Shown here piece after piece: positions 9,013-17,606 of a DNA stretch of 64,000 bases. Below the pieces are notes generated by a model. It saw only the letters and a list, made by a program, of their open reading frames with translations, searched no databases and was not told where the DNA came from. Within the stretch, counting starts at the first letter, position 1, and every line of letters starts with the position of its first letter. This stretch comes from Berkiella sp964496435 (GTDB taxonomy: Bacteria; Pseudomonadota; Gammaproteobacteria; Berkiellales; Berkiellaceae), in NCBI GenBank assembly GCA_964496435.1, contig CAZBZP010000010.1:1-64000 (forward strand), written 5' to 3'. Position numbers and translations under genes: made by a program.

Positions 9013-9675
9013 TTACCTGGCAGTGATTATTTCAACACCACTTTCATTAGCTATCAGCACTTTATCCGCACCACGTTTTGCGAACAGGCCATTGGTGACT
9101 ACACCGGTGATATTGTTAATGGTTTCTTCTAAGGCAATTGGTGTTTGGATATTTAAACTATGAACATCCAGAATTTGATTACCGTTATCAGTAATAAAAC
9201 CATCACGATAGACAGGATCGCCACCCAGTTTAACCAATTCTCTGGCCACGTAGCTTCTTGCCAGCGGTATGACCTCTACAGGTAAAGGAAACTCCCCTAA
9301 TTGCATTACATATTTTGATTTATCAATGATGCAGATGAATTTTTTCGCACTTGCAGCAACAATCTTCTCGCCTGTTAAAGCGCCACCGCCACCTTTGATC
9401 AGTTGGCAGTGATGATTGCATTCATCGGCGCCATCGATATAAACGCTAATGGGGCCTTCATTAATGTTAACAACGGGGATCCCTACTTCTTTAAGGAGCT
9501 TTTCTGAAGCCTTGGAACTTGAGACAGCGCCAAGCACATTGATCTTGGCCTCTGCTAAGGCTTTGATGAAAAAATTAACGGTACTGCCGGTGCCGATACC
9601 GATGATGGTGTCTGGGATCACTTCTTTAACGGCTGCTCTAGCAACCGCCATTTTAAGTTCATCTTGTGAGGCCAT
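9013..9675 (-). CDS. rpiA: Ribose-5-phosphate isomerase A
   Basis: Interconverts ribose 5-phosphate and ribulose 5-phosphate in the non-oxidative pentose phosphate pathway (cytosol). The 220 residues match the family length, with the phosphate-binding GIGTGSTVNFFIKAL near residue 25, the SSSKASEKLL segment, the catalytic DGADE motif near residue 82 and KGGGGALTGEKIVA just after it. In E. coli rpiA also lies close to the 5-FCL/6S/zapA cluster. Start ATG at 9675 follows a GGAAAA-type ribosome-binding region; the EVE-domain gene lies just upstream in the same direction and the two may be co-transcribed. Confidence 0.96.
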   Translation of the reverse strand: MASQDELKMAVARAAVKEVIPDTIIGIGTGSTVNFFIKALAEAKINVLGAVSSSKASEKLLKEVGIPVVNINEGPISVYIDGADECNHHCQLIKGGGGALTGEKIVAASAKKFICIIDKSKYVMQLGEFPLPVEVIPLARSYVARELVKLGGDPVYRDGFITDNGNQILDVHSLNIQTPIALEETINNITGVVTNGLFAKRGADKVLIANESGVEIITAR

Positions 9676-9686
9676 ATATTTTTTCC

Positions 9687-10184
9687 TTATTCCGCACTAA
9701 TCATGTTATGTAGGTTCTGCCATTGTTCTTTTGTGATAGGCAAGATAGATAATCTATTTCCCCGGTCTAATAGCTTAAATCCGCTTAGTTTGGGGTTGTT
9801 TTTGAGCTCTTCTAAGCTCAAAGGTTGGTTATATTTTGCTTTGAATTTGACATCGACCATATACCACCTTGGATTCTGCTGTGTGCTTTTAGGGTCAAAG
9901 TAGGGGGAGCTTCGATCCCATGCGGTCGTATCCGGGTAGGGGGCTTTTACGATTTCCATCAGTCCTACGATGCCCGGGACCTTGCAACTTGAGTGATAAA
10001 AATAGGCTAAGTCTCCAATTTTCATTTCATCTCTGATATAGTTTCGCGCTTGATAATTGCGAACGCCATCCCAGGGTGCGGTTTGGTTTTTGGAGTGGAG
10101 CAGATCGTCAATACTAAAAGTATCGGGCTCTGACTTCATTAGCCAGTATTGGGGAGTTCTTTTTGTTATCTTTGCTTCTTTCAT
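9687..10184 (-). CDS. EVE domain protein (PUA-like fold)
   Basis: A 165-residue protein made of one EVE domain, with the hallmark YWLMKSEPDTFSIDDL near the N-terminus, then WDGVRNYQARNYIRDEM, a YFYHSSCKVPGIVG core and a DVKF strand. EVE domains bind modified bases in nucleic acids, and stand-alone members are found across Proteobacteria; the ligand here is unknown. The ATG at 10184 is preferred because the frame upstream can only start with TTG, and the EVE core begins within ten residues of this Met. It precedes rpiA by 11 bases and is divergent from the small ORF at 10290. Confidence 0.9.
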   Translation of the reverse strand: MKEAKITKRTPQYWLMKSEPDTFSIDDLLHSKNQTAPWDGVRNYQARNYIRDEMKIGDLAYFYHSSCKVPGIVGLMEIVKAPYPDTTAWDRSSPYFDPKSTQQNPRWYMVDVKFKAKYNQPLSLEELKNNPKLSGFKLLDRGNRLSILPITKEQWQNLHNMISAE

Positions 10185-10251
10185 GCTGGGCAAGTGTATG
10201 TAAATTTGGCCTAAAAGGAAAGAATGGCGGTACAAAACAAAAAGGTCTTCT

Positions 10252-10268
10252 ACACTTAAGTTAAGTGT
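10252..10268. promoter_or_regulatory. 17-bp perfect palindrome, candidate operator
   Basis: ACACTTAA-G-TTAAGTGT is a perfect inverted repeat in the divergent intergenic region between the EVE gene and the 32-residue ORF, 22 bases before the latter's ATG. It could be an operator for either gene; no regulator is identified. Confidence 0.45.
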
Positions 10269-10289
10269 TCTTTTCTAACTGAGGGTTTT

Positions 10290-10388
10290 ATGTCACGTAA
10301 GAGTATCGATACGGTTTTATTATTGGCGATTGTGGTAAGCCTTGGATTAGGGGTGAGCAGTTATTGGATTATATCGCCGATATTTTAA
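10290..10388 (+). CDS. Small single-pass membrane protein (32 residues)
   Basis: A short ORF starting MSRKSIDTVL with GAGGG four bases before the ATG. It encodes one hydrophobic helix (VLLLAIVVSLGLGVSSYWII) after a basic N-terminus, giving the composition of known small bacterial membrane proteins such as CydX or KdpF. It is not homologous to those by eye. It sits alone, divergent from the EVE gene and convergent with 5-FCL, with a palindrome upstream. Coding status rests on the ribosome-binding site, the start and the clean membrane helix. Confidence 0.55.
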   Translation: MSRKSIDTVLLLAIVVSLGLGVSSYWIISPIF

Positions 10389-10412
10389 TTCCCTGCCTTT
10401 AGGACCCTCTCA

Positions 10413-10982
10413 TTACCTTAGGTAATGATGCTTTTCAGTGATGATCTCATCAAGTAATAAATCTGACCCACTTCTTGGTATCAAACTAAGTCTTTGAAAA
10501 TCATAGGCTAACCCTATCAGCCTGGGTTTATGCGTTCTTCTTCTAAAAGCAAATGTCTTATCATAGTAGCCGCCTCCCATACCAAGGCGATGACCCTGTT
10601 TATCAAAACCAACCAATGGCACTAATACTAAATCCAGTGAGTGTGGGCTAATCAGGCCAGCGTTAGATGTGGGTTCTAAGATACCAAAGCGATTGGATTT
10701 GAGTGGGGTGTTAAGATCGATTTGGGCAAATTGAAGTAAATGATTGCTGACAACGGGCGTATAACAGGCTTTATGTGCTGCCAATGCTTGGGTCAGAATT
10801 AGAAACGTGGGGACTTCGCCTTCAAAGGGTAAATAAAGGGCAATCTTATGCGCCTTTTTAAAGGAGTCACAACGCAGCAGCCGATGGCAGATTTCTTGAG
10901 AGGCACTATGTTGTTGCTGCGCTTTCAGTCTTTTGCGCCGACTTCGGATTTGGGTTCTTAATTGATTTTTCAACAAACGCAT
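10413..10982 (-). CDS. ygfA: 5-formyltetrahydrofolate cyclo-ligase
   Basis: Converts 5-formyl-THF to 5,10-methenyl-THF with ATP, returning inhibitory folate to the one-carbon pool. The 189-residue protein shows the basic N-terminus LRTQIRSRRKRL, the LPFEGEVPT substrate loop, and the conserved nucleotide-binding GFDKQGHRLGMGGGYYD motif near residue 125. It lies downstream of the 6S RNA on the same strand, the conserved ssrS-ygfA arrangement of gammaproteobacteria, so it is probably made by read-through of the 6S primary transcript. 5-formyl-THF is a side product of SHMT, linking it functionally with the glycine cleavage operon nearby. Confidence 0.95.
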   Translation of the reverse strand: MRLLKNQLRTQIRSRRKRLKAQQQHSASQEICHRLLRCDSFKKAHKIALYLPFEGEVPTFLILTQALAAHKACYTPVVSNHLLQFAQIDLNTPLKSNRFGILEPTSNAGLISPHSLDLVLVPLVGFDKQGHRLGMGGGYYDKTFAFRRRTHKPRLIGLAYDFQRLSLIPRSGSDLLLDEIITEKHHYLR

Positions 10983-11015
10983 AGGATTAAAAAAACCTCT
11001 TGCGATGGGGAATTT

Positions 11016-11047
11016 TTAAGGGGGAGAATGGCAATTCTCCCTCTTAA
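11016..11047 (-). terminator. Hairpin between 6S RNA and 5-FCL gene
   Basis: A long stem, GGGAGAAT-GGCA-ATTCTCCC extended by TTAAG/CTTAA flanks, lies between the 6S RNA 3' end and ygfA. No strong T-run follows on the minus strand, so it is more likely an attenuator or processing site than a full terminator. Confidence 0.45.
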
Positions 11048-11086
11048 GCGCAAACGCGATTTCACTTCGCGCGTAGCGTATATTAA

Positions 11087-11265
11087 GGTGGCTTTCCCCA
11101 GTACACCGCTGCACCATTTGCCCTGAACCATTTAAGTTCAAGTGGGTTCCTCAGCTTCGCATCAGGCTTCCCACTTATAGTGGATATGCGCAACAGCAAA
11201 GACAATTCTGGATCCCGAGCAATTTAGCATTGGATCAAAAGACACTAGGCACTGGCAAACACACC
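11087..11265 (-). ncRNA. ssrS: 6S RNA
   Basis: Not protein-coding. The minus strand between zapA and ygfA, exactly the place of ssrS in gammaproteobacteria, folds like 6S RNA over about 179 nt, the usual length. The outer stem pairs GGTG near 11265 with CACC near 11087, and CCAGT with ACTGG further in. The 3' half contains TTGAACTTAAATGGTTCA followed by GGGCAAATGGTGCAGCGG, resembling the E. coli region around TTGAACCAAGGGTTCAAGGG and TGCGGCGG. 6S RNA sequesters sigma-70 RNA polymerase in stationary phase by mimicking an open promoter. The ends are estimated from the pairing. Confidence 0.85.
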
Positions 11266-11310
11266 AGGAAAAAGCCAATTCAGTACTTTACCTTTTAAGG
11301 GCCCGAGAAT

Positions 11311-11715
11311 TTATACTGTTTCTTCTAAAGCTTCAACATCATATTCATGACTTTCTTCTTCTTTATGTGAATAAGAAAGTTGGCTGCGCTGTTCTGAAAG
11401 GGACTCGCGAGAGGCCGTTTCTCTTGCCAGCACATTATCAATTTTGTCTTGCAGCTGTTTTAACCTTGCTGAAAAAGCTTCATCAGGTTCAAACGCTGTG
11501 TTCTTCAAAGCCAATAATTCATTTGCAATATTTAAAGCAGCCATCACAGCGATCCGTTCCATCCCGACCACTCTGCCGCTTTGACGTATAAGCTTCATTT
11601 GCTTATCCAAATATTGAGCAGCATCACGAAGTGCTTGTTCTTGGCTTTTAGGACAAGCGACTCGAAAATCCTTTTCTAGTATTCTAACACAGATGCCCTT
11701 TTCTCCAATACTCAT
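11311..11715 (-). CDS. zapA: Cell division protein ZapA
   Basis: Cytosolic FtsZ-associated protein that cross-links protofilaments at the Z-ring. The 134-residue protein has the N-terminal ZapA head (VCVRILEKDFRVACPKSQ-like, then LRDAAQYLDKQM), the conserved MERIAVMAALNIANELL helix, and a C-terminal coiled coil. The tail, about 25 residues past the usual end, is rich in Ser and Glu. It lies upstream of 6S RNA on the same strand and divergent from the ygfB homologue, the standard gammaproteobacterial order. Confidence 0.93.
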   Translation of the reverse strand: MSIGEKGICVRILEKDFRVACPKSQEQALRDAAQYLDKQMKLIRQSGRVVGMERIAVMAALNIANELLALKNTAFEPDEAFSARLKQLQDKIDNVLARETASRESLSEQRSQLSYSHKEEESHEYDVEALEETV

Positions 11716-11831
11716 TTAGATGAGGCTCCAAATCGGTTAATCCATCTTTTATCATAGGGAGCACAAAGCATGGGGTCAATACGAACGATATGTTAATCTA
11801 CTCTTCTTGGCTCTTGAGGAAGCAGTGAAAT

Positions 11832-12395
11832 ATGAAAGAAAAGCAAAATGTCTGGCCAGATTATGAAAATTTTGACCATCAGTTGTTTGTGGCAAGTACA
11901 CCATTCTCAGGGGCATACATTCATGGAATGATGACAGCAATGCTTTGCGTGGGTATGCATCCTTGGCAACAAATTGGTGAATTGATGCAAGCTGAAATTC
12001 CAGCACTGGGGCAGCAAGGCACTTTGAGTGAGTTATTTAATGCACTTTTGGCCTGCACACAATCTGAATTGGTCGATGCCAGTAAATCCCTGGGTTTGAT
12101 GTTACCCTCAGATGAAGAAACAGTGGGTGCGCGTCTTGAGGCTGTCTCAAGCTGGTGTGAAGGATTTTTAGATGGTATTGCAAAAAGTAATGTTTCGGTT
12201 CAGCTCATCAATGATGCCATTGTCAAAGAAGTGTTGGCAGATTTTGAACAAATTAAAGATGTCTCATATGAAGTTACGGACGATGAAGAAAGCGAAAAGG
12301 ATTTGACAGAGATTATTGAATTTATTCGTGTGAGTATATTGTTAATTTATTCGACCGCAAAACAAACCCAAATTAACGCGAAGCAATTACATTAA
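11832..12395 (+). CDS. ygfB: UPF0149 (YgfB/YecA-like) family protein
   Basis: A 187-residue cytosolic alpha-helical protein of the UPF0149 family: N-terminal FDHQLFVASTPFSGAYIHGMM, then LGLMLPSDEETVGARLEAVSSWCEGFLDG, then DVSYEVTDDEESEKDLTEIIEFIRVSILLIY, all aligned with the E. coli YgfB pattern. In Pseudomonas the homologue represses alginate/ampicillin-resistance functions; here the role is unknown. A GAGGAAGCAG ribosome-binding region precedes the ATG. It opens the pepP-ubiH-ubiI-gcv operon, with only 14 bases before pepP. Confidence 0.92.
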   Translation: MKEKQNVWPDYENFDHQLFVASTPFSGAYIHGMMTAMLCVGMHPWQQIGELMQAEIPALGQQGTLSELFNALLACTQSELVDASKSLGLMLPSDEETVGARLEAVSSWCEGFLDGIAKSNVSVQLINDAIVKEVLADFEQIKDVSYEVTDDEESEKDLTEIIEFIRVSILLIYSTAKQTQINAKQLH

Positions 12396-12409
12396 AAAAA
12401 GGAACAAGG

Positions 12410-13720
12410 ATGCCAACAGCATTTAAAGCGAGGCGTGATGAGGTGTTCAAAAAAATGGCTAACAATAGCGTAGCCATTATAAACGCAGCATCCCATCATC
12501 ACCGCAACAGCGATACTGAGTTTCCCTTTAGACAAGATAGTACTTTTTATTACCTAACGGGTTTTAATGAAACCGGGGCAATAGCTGTGCTTAGTAAGAA
12601 AGAAAATCAGCAAGCATTTTATCTTTTTTGCCAAGATAAAGAGCCCATCGCAGAGATTTGGACAGGTGTGCGTGTAGGGCAAGAAGGTGCCTGCAAGGAA
12701 TATGGGGCAACACAAGCTTACTCTATCAGTGAAGCCAGCGAAAAAATGCCACATTTACTGGCGAATATGAATGCGATTTATTATCTGCATGGCGATGATA
12801 AGGACTTTGATAACAGCATAGTACAATGGGTGAACAACCTTCGTCATAAAGTGCGCCAAGGTTTGCATGCACCCAGTTCCTTTATCGATTTAAGACAAAT
12901 TGTTGATGAATTACGTTTAATTAAATCGCCTGATGAAATTTCCTTGATGAGAAAAGCGGCGAATATTTCCGCCTTTGCCCATCAGCGCACCATGGAACAA
13001 TGTCAGGTTGGCATGTATGAGTATGAACTTGAAGCCGTATTGCTCTATGAATTTTATCGTCAGGGTAGTCGCTATCCGGCTTATCCCTCTATTGTAGCAA
13101 CAGGTAACAATGCTTGTACTTTACATTATACGCAGAACAATGCCCTCATCAAAAAAGAGGATTTGGTTCTCATTGATGCAGGCGCGGAGTTTGAAGGTTA
13201 TGCCTCTGATATTACCCGCACGTTTCCAGCGAGTGGGAAGTTTAACGCCCAACAACAATCCATTTATGAATTGGTCTTGGCTTCACAATTGGCAGCAATA
13301 GAGCTTGTGAAGCCGGGCATTACTTGGGATAGCATGCAAAATGCTATTTTAAAAGTGATTGTTCAGGGCTTGGTAGATTTGAAGATCCTTAAAGGTGATG
13401 TGAAAACATTGATTGAAGAAAAAGCTTACCTTCCTTTTTACATGCACAACAGTGGTCATTGGTTAGGCATGGATGTGCATGATGTGGGTGCTTATAAAGA
13501 ACAAGGTCAATGGCGAAAACTGATGCCGGGTATGGTGTTTACGGTAGAACCTGGGCTTTATATTTCGCAAACAAATAAAGCAGTGGACGAAAAATGGCGT
13601 GGTATCGGGGTTCGCATTGAAGATGATATCCTCGTCACAGAAGGTGGCTATGAAAACCTCAGCAAGGATGTTGTAAAAACGGTGCAAGATATAGAAAAGC
13701 TGATGCAAAAAAGAGCTTAA
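12410..13720 (+). CDS. pepP: Xaa-Pro aminopeptidase (aminopeptidase P)
   Basis: Releases N-terminal residues preceding proline; dimanganese M24B peptidase in the cytosol. The 436-residue protein has the N-terminal AMP_N domain (FPFRQDSTFYYLTGF) and a pita-bread catalytic domain. Metal ligands are visible: Asp in LIDAGAEFEGYASDITRTF (two Asp), His in HNSGHWLGMDVHDVG, Glu in VFTVEPGLYI, and Glu in GIGVRIEDDILV. Its place between ygfB and ubiH is conserved. The stop is followed one base later by the ubiH start, so translation is likely coupled. Confidence 0.96.
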   Translation: MPTAFKARRDEVFKKMANNSVAIINAASHHHRNSDTEFPFRQDSTFYYLTGFNETGAIAVLSKKENQQAFYLFCQDKEPIAEIWTGVRVGQEGACKEYGATQAYSISEASEKMPHLLANMNAIYYLHGDDKDFDNSIVQWVNNLRHKVRQGLHAPSSFIDLRQIVDELRLIKSPDEISLMRKAANISAFAHQRTMEQCQVGMYEYELEAVLLYEFYRQGSRYPAYPSIVATGNNACTLHYTQNNALIKKEDLVLIDAGAEFEGYASDITRTFPASGKFNAQQQSIYELVLASQLAAIELVKPGITWDSMQNAILKVIVQGLVDLKILKGDVKTLIEEKAYLPFYMHNSGHWLGMDVHDVGAYKEQGQWRKLMPGMVFTVEPGLYISQTNKAVDEKWRGIGVRIEDDILVTEGGYENLSKDVVKTVQDIEKLMQKRA

Positions 13721-13721
13721 A

Positions 13722-14885
13722 ATGAATTATGATGCAGTAATTGTTGGCGGAGGAGCTGTTGGTTTAAGTCTTGCCTTGGCTTTGGGTGAGCAAAACCTAA
13801 AGGTGATGCTAATAGAACAACAAGCACCTAAAGCTGCAATGGATGATTTTGATGCAAGAACGATTGCCCTTTCCTTTGCCAGTAAAGAGATCTTTGATTG
13901 CTTAGGGGTATGGCCCCTATTACGTGCTAGGGCTATTCCCATCCATGATGTTGTTGTTTCTGTAAAAGGTCACTATGGACGCTCTAGACTCAAAACACCC
14001 GATAATTATGATGCATTGGGTTATGTTGTTGGCGCTCAAGATATAGAATTAGCCTTGGAACAGGCTTTGGCAAAGACAACTGTTAGCATCGTGCGTCCTG
14101 CTCAAGTTACTCAGCAAGAATCTAAGCAAGATCATTGGCAAATTCGCATTTCAAACCAAGAGGAAGCTGTAACTTGCAAGTTGCTTATTGCATGTGATGG
14201 CGCTCATTCTCATTTAAGACAACAACAACACATTGACACTATCACCAAAGATTATCACCACTATGCTGTCATCACCAATGTTGAGATCCCAGATTTGCCT
14301 GAATTTACAGCAGTTGAACGCTTTTTAGATGATGGCGCTATCGCATTATTACCCTGGCAACAAAAGTTGGCAACTTGTGTCTGGACAGTTTCCCAAGAAA
14401 AAATGAATGAATTAAAAATGCTGGATGATAATGCTTTCTTAGCATTATGCGCACAGCAAATAGGCAGAAGTTTAGGAAAGCTAACAAAGTGCAGTGCGCG
14501 AAAATATTTTCCTTTAAACATGAGTTGGGCCCAAATGCAAGTGAGTGCGCGATTCTTGTTAATGGGTAATGCGGCCCATAATCTTCATCCCATTGCGGCA
14601 CAGGGATTTAATTTAAGTTTAAGGGATATTTGGCAGTTGCGCTCACAAGTCGTTAAATCAAAACAGGCTTTAGTAGATATTGGCACAGAGGCCTTTTTGA
14701 ATTGCTATTTAACGGCAAGAAAAGGCGATCAAAACCGCATTATATTTGCCACAGATAAAATTGCACGGTTCATGTCAGGTGGCCCTATTCCCAGTATTTT
14801 GCGCGCAAAGGGGTTAACCTTATTTGATAATATTAAGCCCTTAAAGCATCAGTTTATTAAAATAGCGATGGGGTTGGGTGTGTGA
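13722..14885 (+). CDS. ubiH: Ubiquinone biosynthesis FAD hydroxylase UbiH
   Basis: FAD-dependent monooxygenase in aerobic ubiquinone synthesis (C4 hydroxylation in E. coli UbiH). The 387 residues include the Rossmann motif VGGGAVGLSLALALGE at the N-terminus, the DG motif ACDGAHSHLRQ, and the FAD-ribityl motif LMGNAAHNLHPIAAQGFNLSLRD. In place of the frequent Gln after Ala-Ala this protein has His, also seen in relatives. It is flanked by pepP and a second hydroxylase, the conserved order; assignment to UbiH rather than UbiI rests mainly on gene order. Its TGA overlaps the next ATG. Confidence 0.93.
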   Translation: MNYDAVIVGGGAVGLSLALALGEQNLKVMLIEQQAPKAAMDDFDARTIALSFASKEIFDCLGVWPLLRARAIPIHDVVVSVKGHYGRSRLKTPDNYDALGYVVGAQDIELALEQALAKTTVSIVRPAQVTQQESKQDHWQIRISNQEEAVTCKLLIACDGAHSHLRQQQHIDTITKDYHHYAVITNVEIPDLPEFTAVERFLDDGAIALLPWQQKLATCVWTVSQEKMNELKMLDDNAFLALCAQQIGRSLGKLTKCSARKYFPLNMSWAQMQVSARFLLMGNAAHNLHPIAAQGFNLSLRDIWQLRSQVVKSKQALVDIGTEAFLNCYLTARKGDQNRIIFATDKIARFMSGGPIPSILRAKGLTLFDNIKPLKHQFIKIAMGLGV

Positions 14886-16132
14886 TGGATTTTGATATCA
14901 TCGTCGTTGGTGCTGGCATTGTTGGTTTAAGTGCAGTGCAGGCTTTAGCCTTGCAAGGATATCGTATTGCATTAGTAGAACGTAGCCAAGACAAGCAACG
15001 ATTACCAGATGAAAACGCGTCATGTGATACCAAGGTAGTGGCAATCACTCGCGCTTCAGAATATTTTCTTAGCTATTTAGGGGTTTGGGAACGTATTAAG
15101 GCCAGCAGAGTAAGTCCCTATGAACACATGACGGTATGGGATGAGGTAATGGATGGTCGCATTTCTTTTTCAGCAGTTGATTATTTTGCTCAAAATTTAG
15201 GCTACATTGTTGAGCAACGTGTAATAATAGGCGCTTTATGGCAACAGATTGAGAATGATCCCAATGTAACTTTGTTCTTAGGTCACCATGTAAAAGATTT
15301 TACTTATCACAATCAAGCGCAAGTTACCTTATCAACAGGGGAACAATTAAAAGCAAAAGTTGTTATCGCAGCTGATGGGGCTAAGTCAGTTATGCGCTCA
15401 TTGTGCCAGATTGAATCATCACACCATGATTATGAACAAAGTGCTATTGTTGCAACGATAGAATCTGCGCTGTCACATCATAAAACAGCTTATCAGCGAT
15501 TTGCCAGCGATGGCCCGCTAGCCTTGCTACCTTTGAAAAATCCCCATCAAAGTTCCATCGTTTGGAGTACAACAACAGAAAATGCCAAAGCATTAATGGA
15601 AGCCGATGAACAAGGCTTTTGTGAACACCTGAGCCAAGCAAGTGACCATATTGTAGGAAAATTACAGCTAAAAAGTGAGCGTCTGTTATTTCCTTTAAGC
15701 TCACATCATGCCAAACAGTATGTTATTGAAGGTTGTGCTTTAGTAGGAGATGCAGCACACACTTTACATCCTTTAGCAGGTCTTGGCGTAAATTTAGGTT
15801 TATTAGATGTTGCAGCGCTTGCTGAAGTATTTAGGGATGCAGCTAATAAATCAGCAATAGGAAAGCTTTCCGTCTTAAAACGCTATGAAAGAAATCGAAA
15901 ATCTCACAATCAATTGATGATTTGGTCGATGTCTGCGTTTAAAATGGGATTCGGATCAAATAATGCCTTCATTCAAAAAATGCGCAATGCAGGCTTGTCT
16001 TGGGTGGATAAGCAACACAGCATAAAACATTTTTTTGCAAAAATGGCGCAAGGAACACTCGGGCCTATACCCCGATTAGCGAGAAAGCAAAATCAAAGGA
16101 CGATTTATGACAAAGAAGACTTACCTATATGA
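14885..16132 (+). CDS. ubiI: Ubiquinone biosynthesis FAD hydroxylase UbiI/VisC-like
   Basis: Second FAD-monooxygenase of the pathway, probably the C5 hydroxylase. Starting at the ATG that overlaps the ubiH stop (TGATG), it has 415 residues with VVGAGIVGLSAVQALALQG at the N-terminus, AADGAKSVMRSL in the middle, and LVGDAAHTLHPLAGLGVNLGLLD toward the C-terminus. Its 3' end overlaps gcvT by 26 bases in a different frame, indicating a tightly packed operon. UbiH, UbiI and UbiF families are close paralogues, so the position-specific name is inferred from order next to gcvT. Confidence 0.92.
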   Translation: MDFDIIVVGAGIVGLSAVQALALQGYRIALVERSQDKQRLPDENASCDTKVVAITRASEYFLSYLGVWERIKASRVSPYEHMTVWDEVMDGRISFSAVDYFAQNLGYIVEQRVIIGALWQQIENDPNVTLFLGHHVKDFTYHNQAQVTLSTGEQLKAKVVIAADGAKSVMRSLCQIESSHHDYEQSAIVATIESALSHHKTAYQRFASDGPLALLPLKNPHQSSIVWSTTTENAKALMEADEQGFCEHLSQASDHIVGKLQLKSERLLFPLSSHHAKQYVIEGCALVGDAAHTLHPLAGLGVNLGLLDVAALAEVFRDAANKSAIGKLSVLKRYERNRKSHNQLMIWSMSAFKMGFGSNNAFIQKMRNAGLSWVDKQHSIKHFFAKMAQGTLGPIPRLARKQNQRTIYDKEDLPI

Positions 16133-17186
16133 AGAGCATCAAAAGTTAAATGCAACTATAGTTGAGTTTGCTGATTGGTTAATGCCCTTACATTACGGCT
16201 CTCAACTCAATGAACATCTTACGGTTCGCAATGAAATTGCACTGTTTGATGTTTCTCATATGACAGTCATCGATATCAAAGGTCCCCAAGCAAAATCCTT
16301 CCTGCGCATTTTACTTGCGAATGACATCCAAAAGATTCAAGCTTCTAGTGCTTTATATTCATGTATGCTTAACCCTTCAGGCGGGGTTAAGGATGATTTA
16401 ATCGCCTATTGTATTGATGCGTCGCATTATCGACTCGTTGTGAATGCATCCACGCAAGAGAAAGATCTCGCTTGGATTACAATGCAAGCACAGCCTTTTG
16501 ATCTTGAGATAACGTGGCGTCAAGATCTCAGTATCATCGCAGTGCAAGGCCCCAAGCTGTGGGAAAAAGTTGAACAACTGTTTAATCCAGAAAAATACCA
16601 ACGTATTCGCTCTTTAAAACCATTTTCCTTTACGCTGGTAGATGAGTGGATGATAGCGCATACCGGTTATACCGGAGAAACCGGCCTTGAAATAATGCTG
16701 CCACATCAACAAGCAATTCAATTTTGGCAACAATGTATTGAAAGCGGTATTAAGCCAGCAGGCCTAGGCGCGCGAGATAGTTTAAGGCTTGAAGCGGGCT
16801 TAAATTTATATGGCCAAGATATGGATGAAAATATTTCTCCTTTAGAATCTAATTTAGCATGGACTGTTGATTTCAAAGACAAGGAAAGGCATTTTATTGG
16901 GCGAAGCGCATTAGAAGAGCAACTTGCTAAAGGCATTCAACACCAATTAATGGGATTAGTTTTAGAAGAGAAAGGAGTGTGTCGTAAAGGAATGATAGTG
17001 TTTGCAACTGAGCAACAAGGGATTTTAACAAGTGGTGGTTATTCTCCGACCTTGTCTTGTGGTATTGGCATGGCGAGAATGCCCATAGTTGATAATCGAT
17101 CTGTTCAAATCGATATCCGTGGAAAGAAAGCACAAGCTAAATTAATAAAATTGCCCTTTGTTAGAAAAGGCAAAGCAACATTTTAA
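16107..17186 (+). CDS. gcvT: Glycine cleavage system T protein (aminomethyltransferase)
   Basis: Transfers the methylene group from aminomethylated H-protein to tetrahydrofolate, releasing ammonia. The 359 residues match the family, with LYEEHQKLNATIVEFADWLMP at the start (compare E. coli), the DVSHM motif near residue 48, HTGYTGETGLEI, a GLGARDSLRLEAGL motif near the folate site, and G-M-A in the C-terminal barrel. The start lies inside ubiI; the ATG at 16107 gives the expected N-terminus. No glycine riboswitch can fit upstream because the genes overlap, so the operon promoter must lie before ygfB or inside a gene. Confidence 0.96.
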   Translation: MTKKTYLYEEHQKLNATIVEFADWLMPLHYGSQLNEHLTVRNEIALFDVSHMTVIDIKGPQAKSFLRILLANDIQKIQASSALYSCMLNPSGGVKDDLIAYCIDASHYRLVVNASTQEKDLAWITMQAQPFDLEITWRQDLSIIAVQGPKLWEKVEQLFNPEKYQRIRSLKPFSFTLVDEWMIAHTGYTGETGLEIMLPHQQAIQFWQQCIESGIKPAGLGARDSLRLEAGLNLYGQDMDENISPLESNLAWTVDFKDKERHFIGRSALEEQLAKGIQHQLMGLVLEEKGVCRKGMIVFATEQQGILTSGGYSPTLSCGIGMARMPIVDNRSVQIDIRGKKAQAKLIKLPFVRKGKATF

Positions 17187-17208
17187 TGATAAGTGAAGTG
17201 AGGTTGAT

Positions 17209-17604
17209 ATGAGTCATAATATTCCATCAGAATTAAAATATACAAAAACCCATGAATGGGCGAGTAAAGATGAAGAAGATGTGATAACCATCGGGATAAC
17301 ACATCATGCAGCCACATTATTAGGGGATATTGTTTATTTGGAATTGCCAGAAGTTGAAACCGCGGTTCACGAAGGTGAAGAATTCGGGGTAATTGAGTCT
17401 GTTAAAGCAGCTTCTGATCTCTATTGTCCGATTGCAGGCGAAGTCATTGCGGTGAATAGCGCACTAACAGCAAATCCAGCACTCATTAATAGCGATCCTT
17501 ATCACGAAGGGTGGTTAATCAAAATTCAGCCTGATGATCCAGATGCCTTTGATGATTTAATGGACGCAGAAGATTATGAGCATAAAATAGAAAAGGATAA
17601 ATAA
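17209..17604 (+). CDS. gcvH: Glycine cleavage system H protein
   Basis: Small lipoylated carrier that shuttles the aminomethyl arm between P, T and L proteins. The 131 residues show LKYTKTHEWASKD, GITHHAATLLGDIVYLELPEVE, and the lipoyl-attachment site GVIESVKAASDLYCPI with its Lys near residue 66, then the NSALTANPALINSDPYHEGWL segment typical of GcvH. It starts 22 bases after gcvT with a GAAGTGAGG-type ribosome-binding region, and ends two bases before gcvPA. Confidence 0.97.
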   Translation: MSHNIPSELKYTKTHEWASKDEEDVITIGITHHAATLLGDIVYLELPEVETAVHEGEEFGVIESVKAASDLYCPIAGEVIAVNSALTANPALINSDPYHEGWLIKIQPDDPDAFDDLMDAEDYEHKIEKDK

Positions 17605-17606
17605 TA

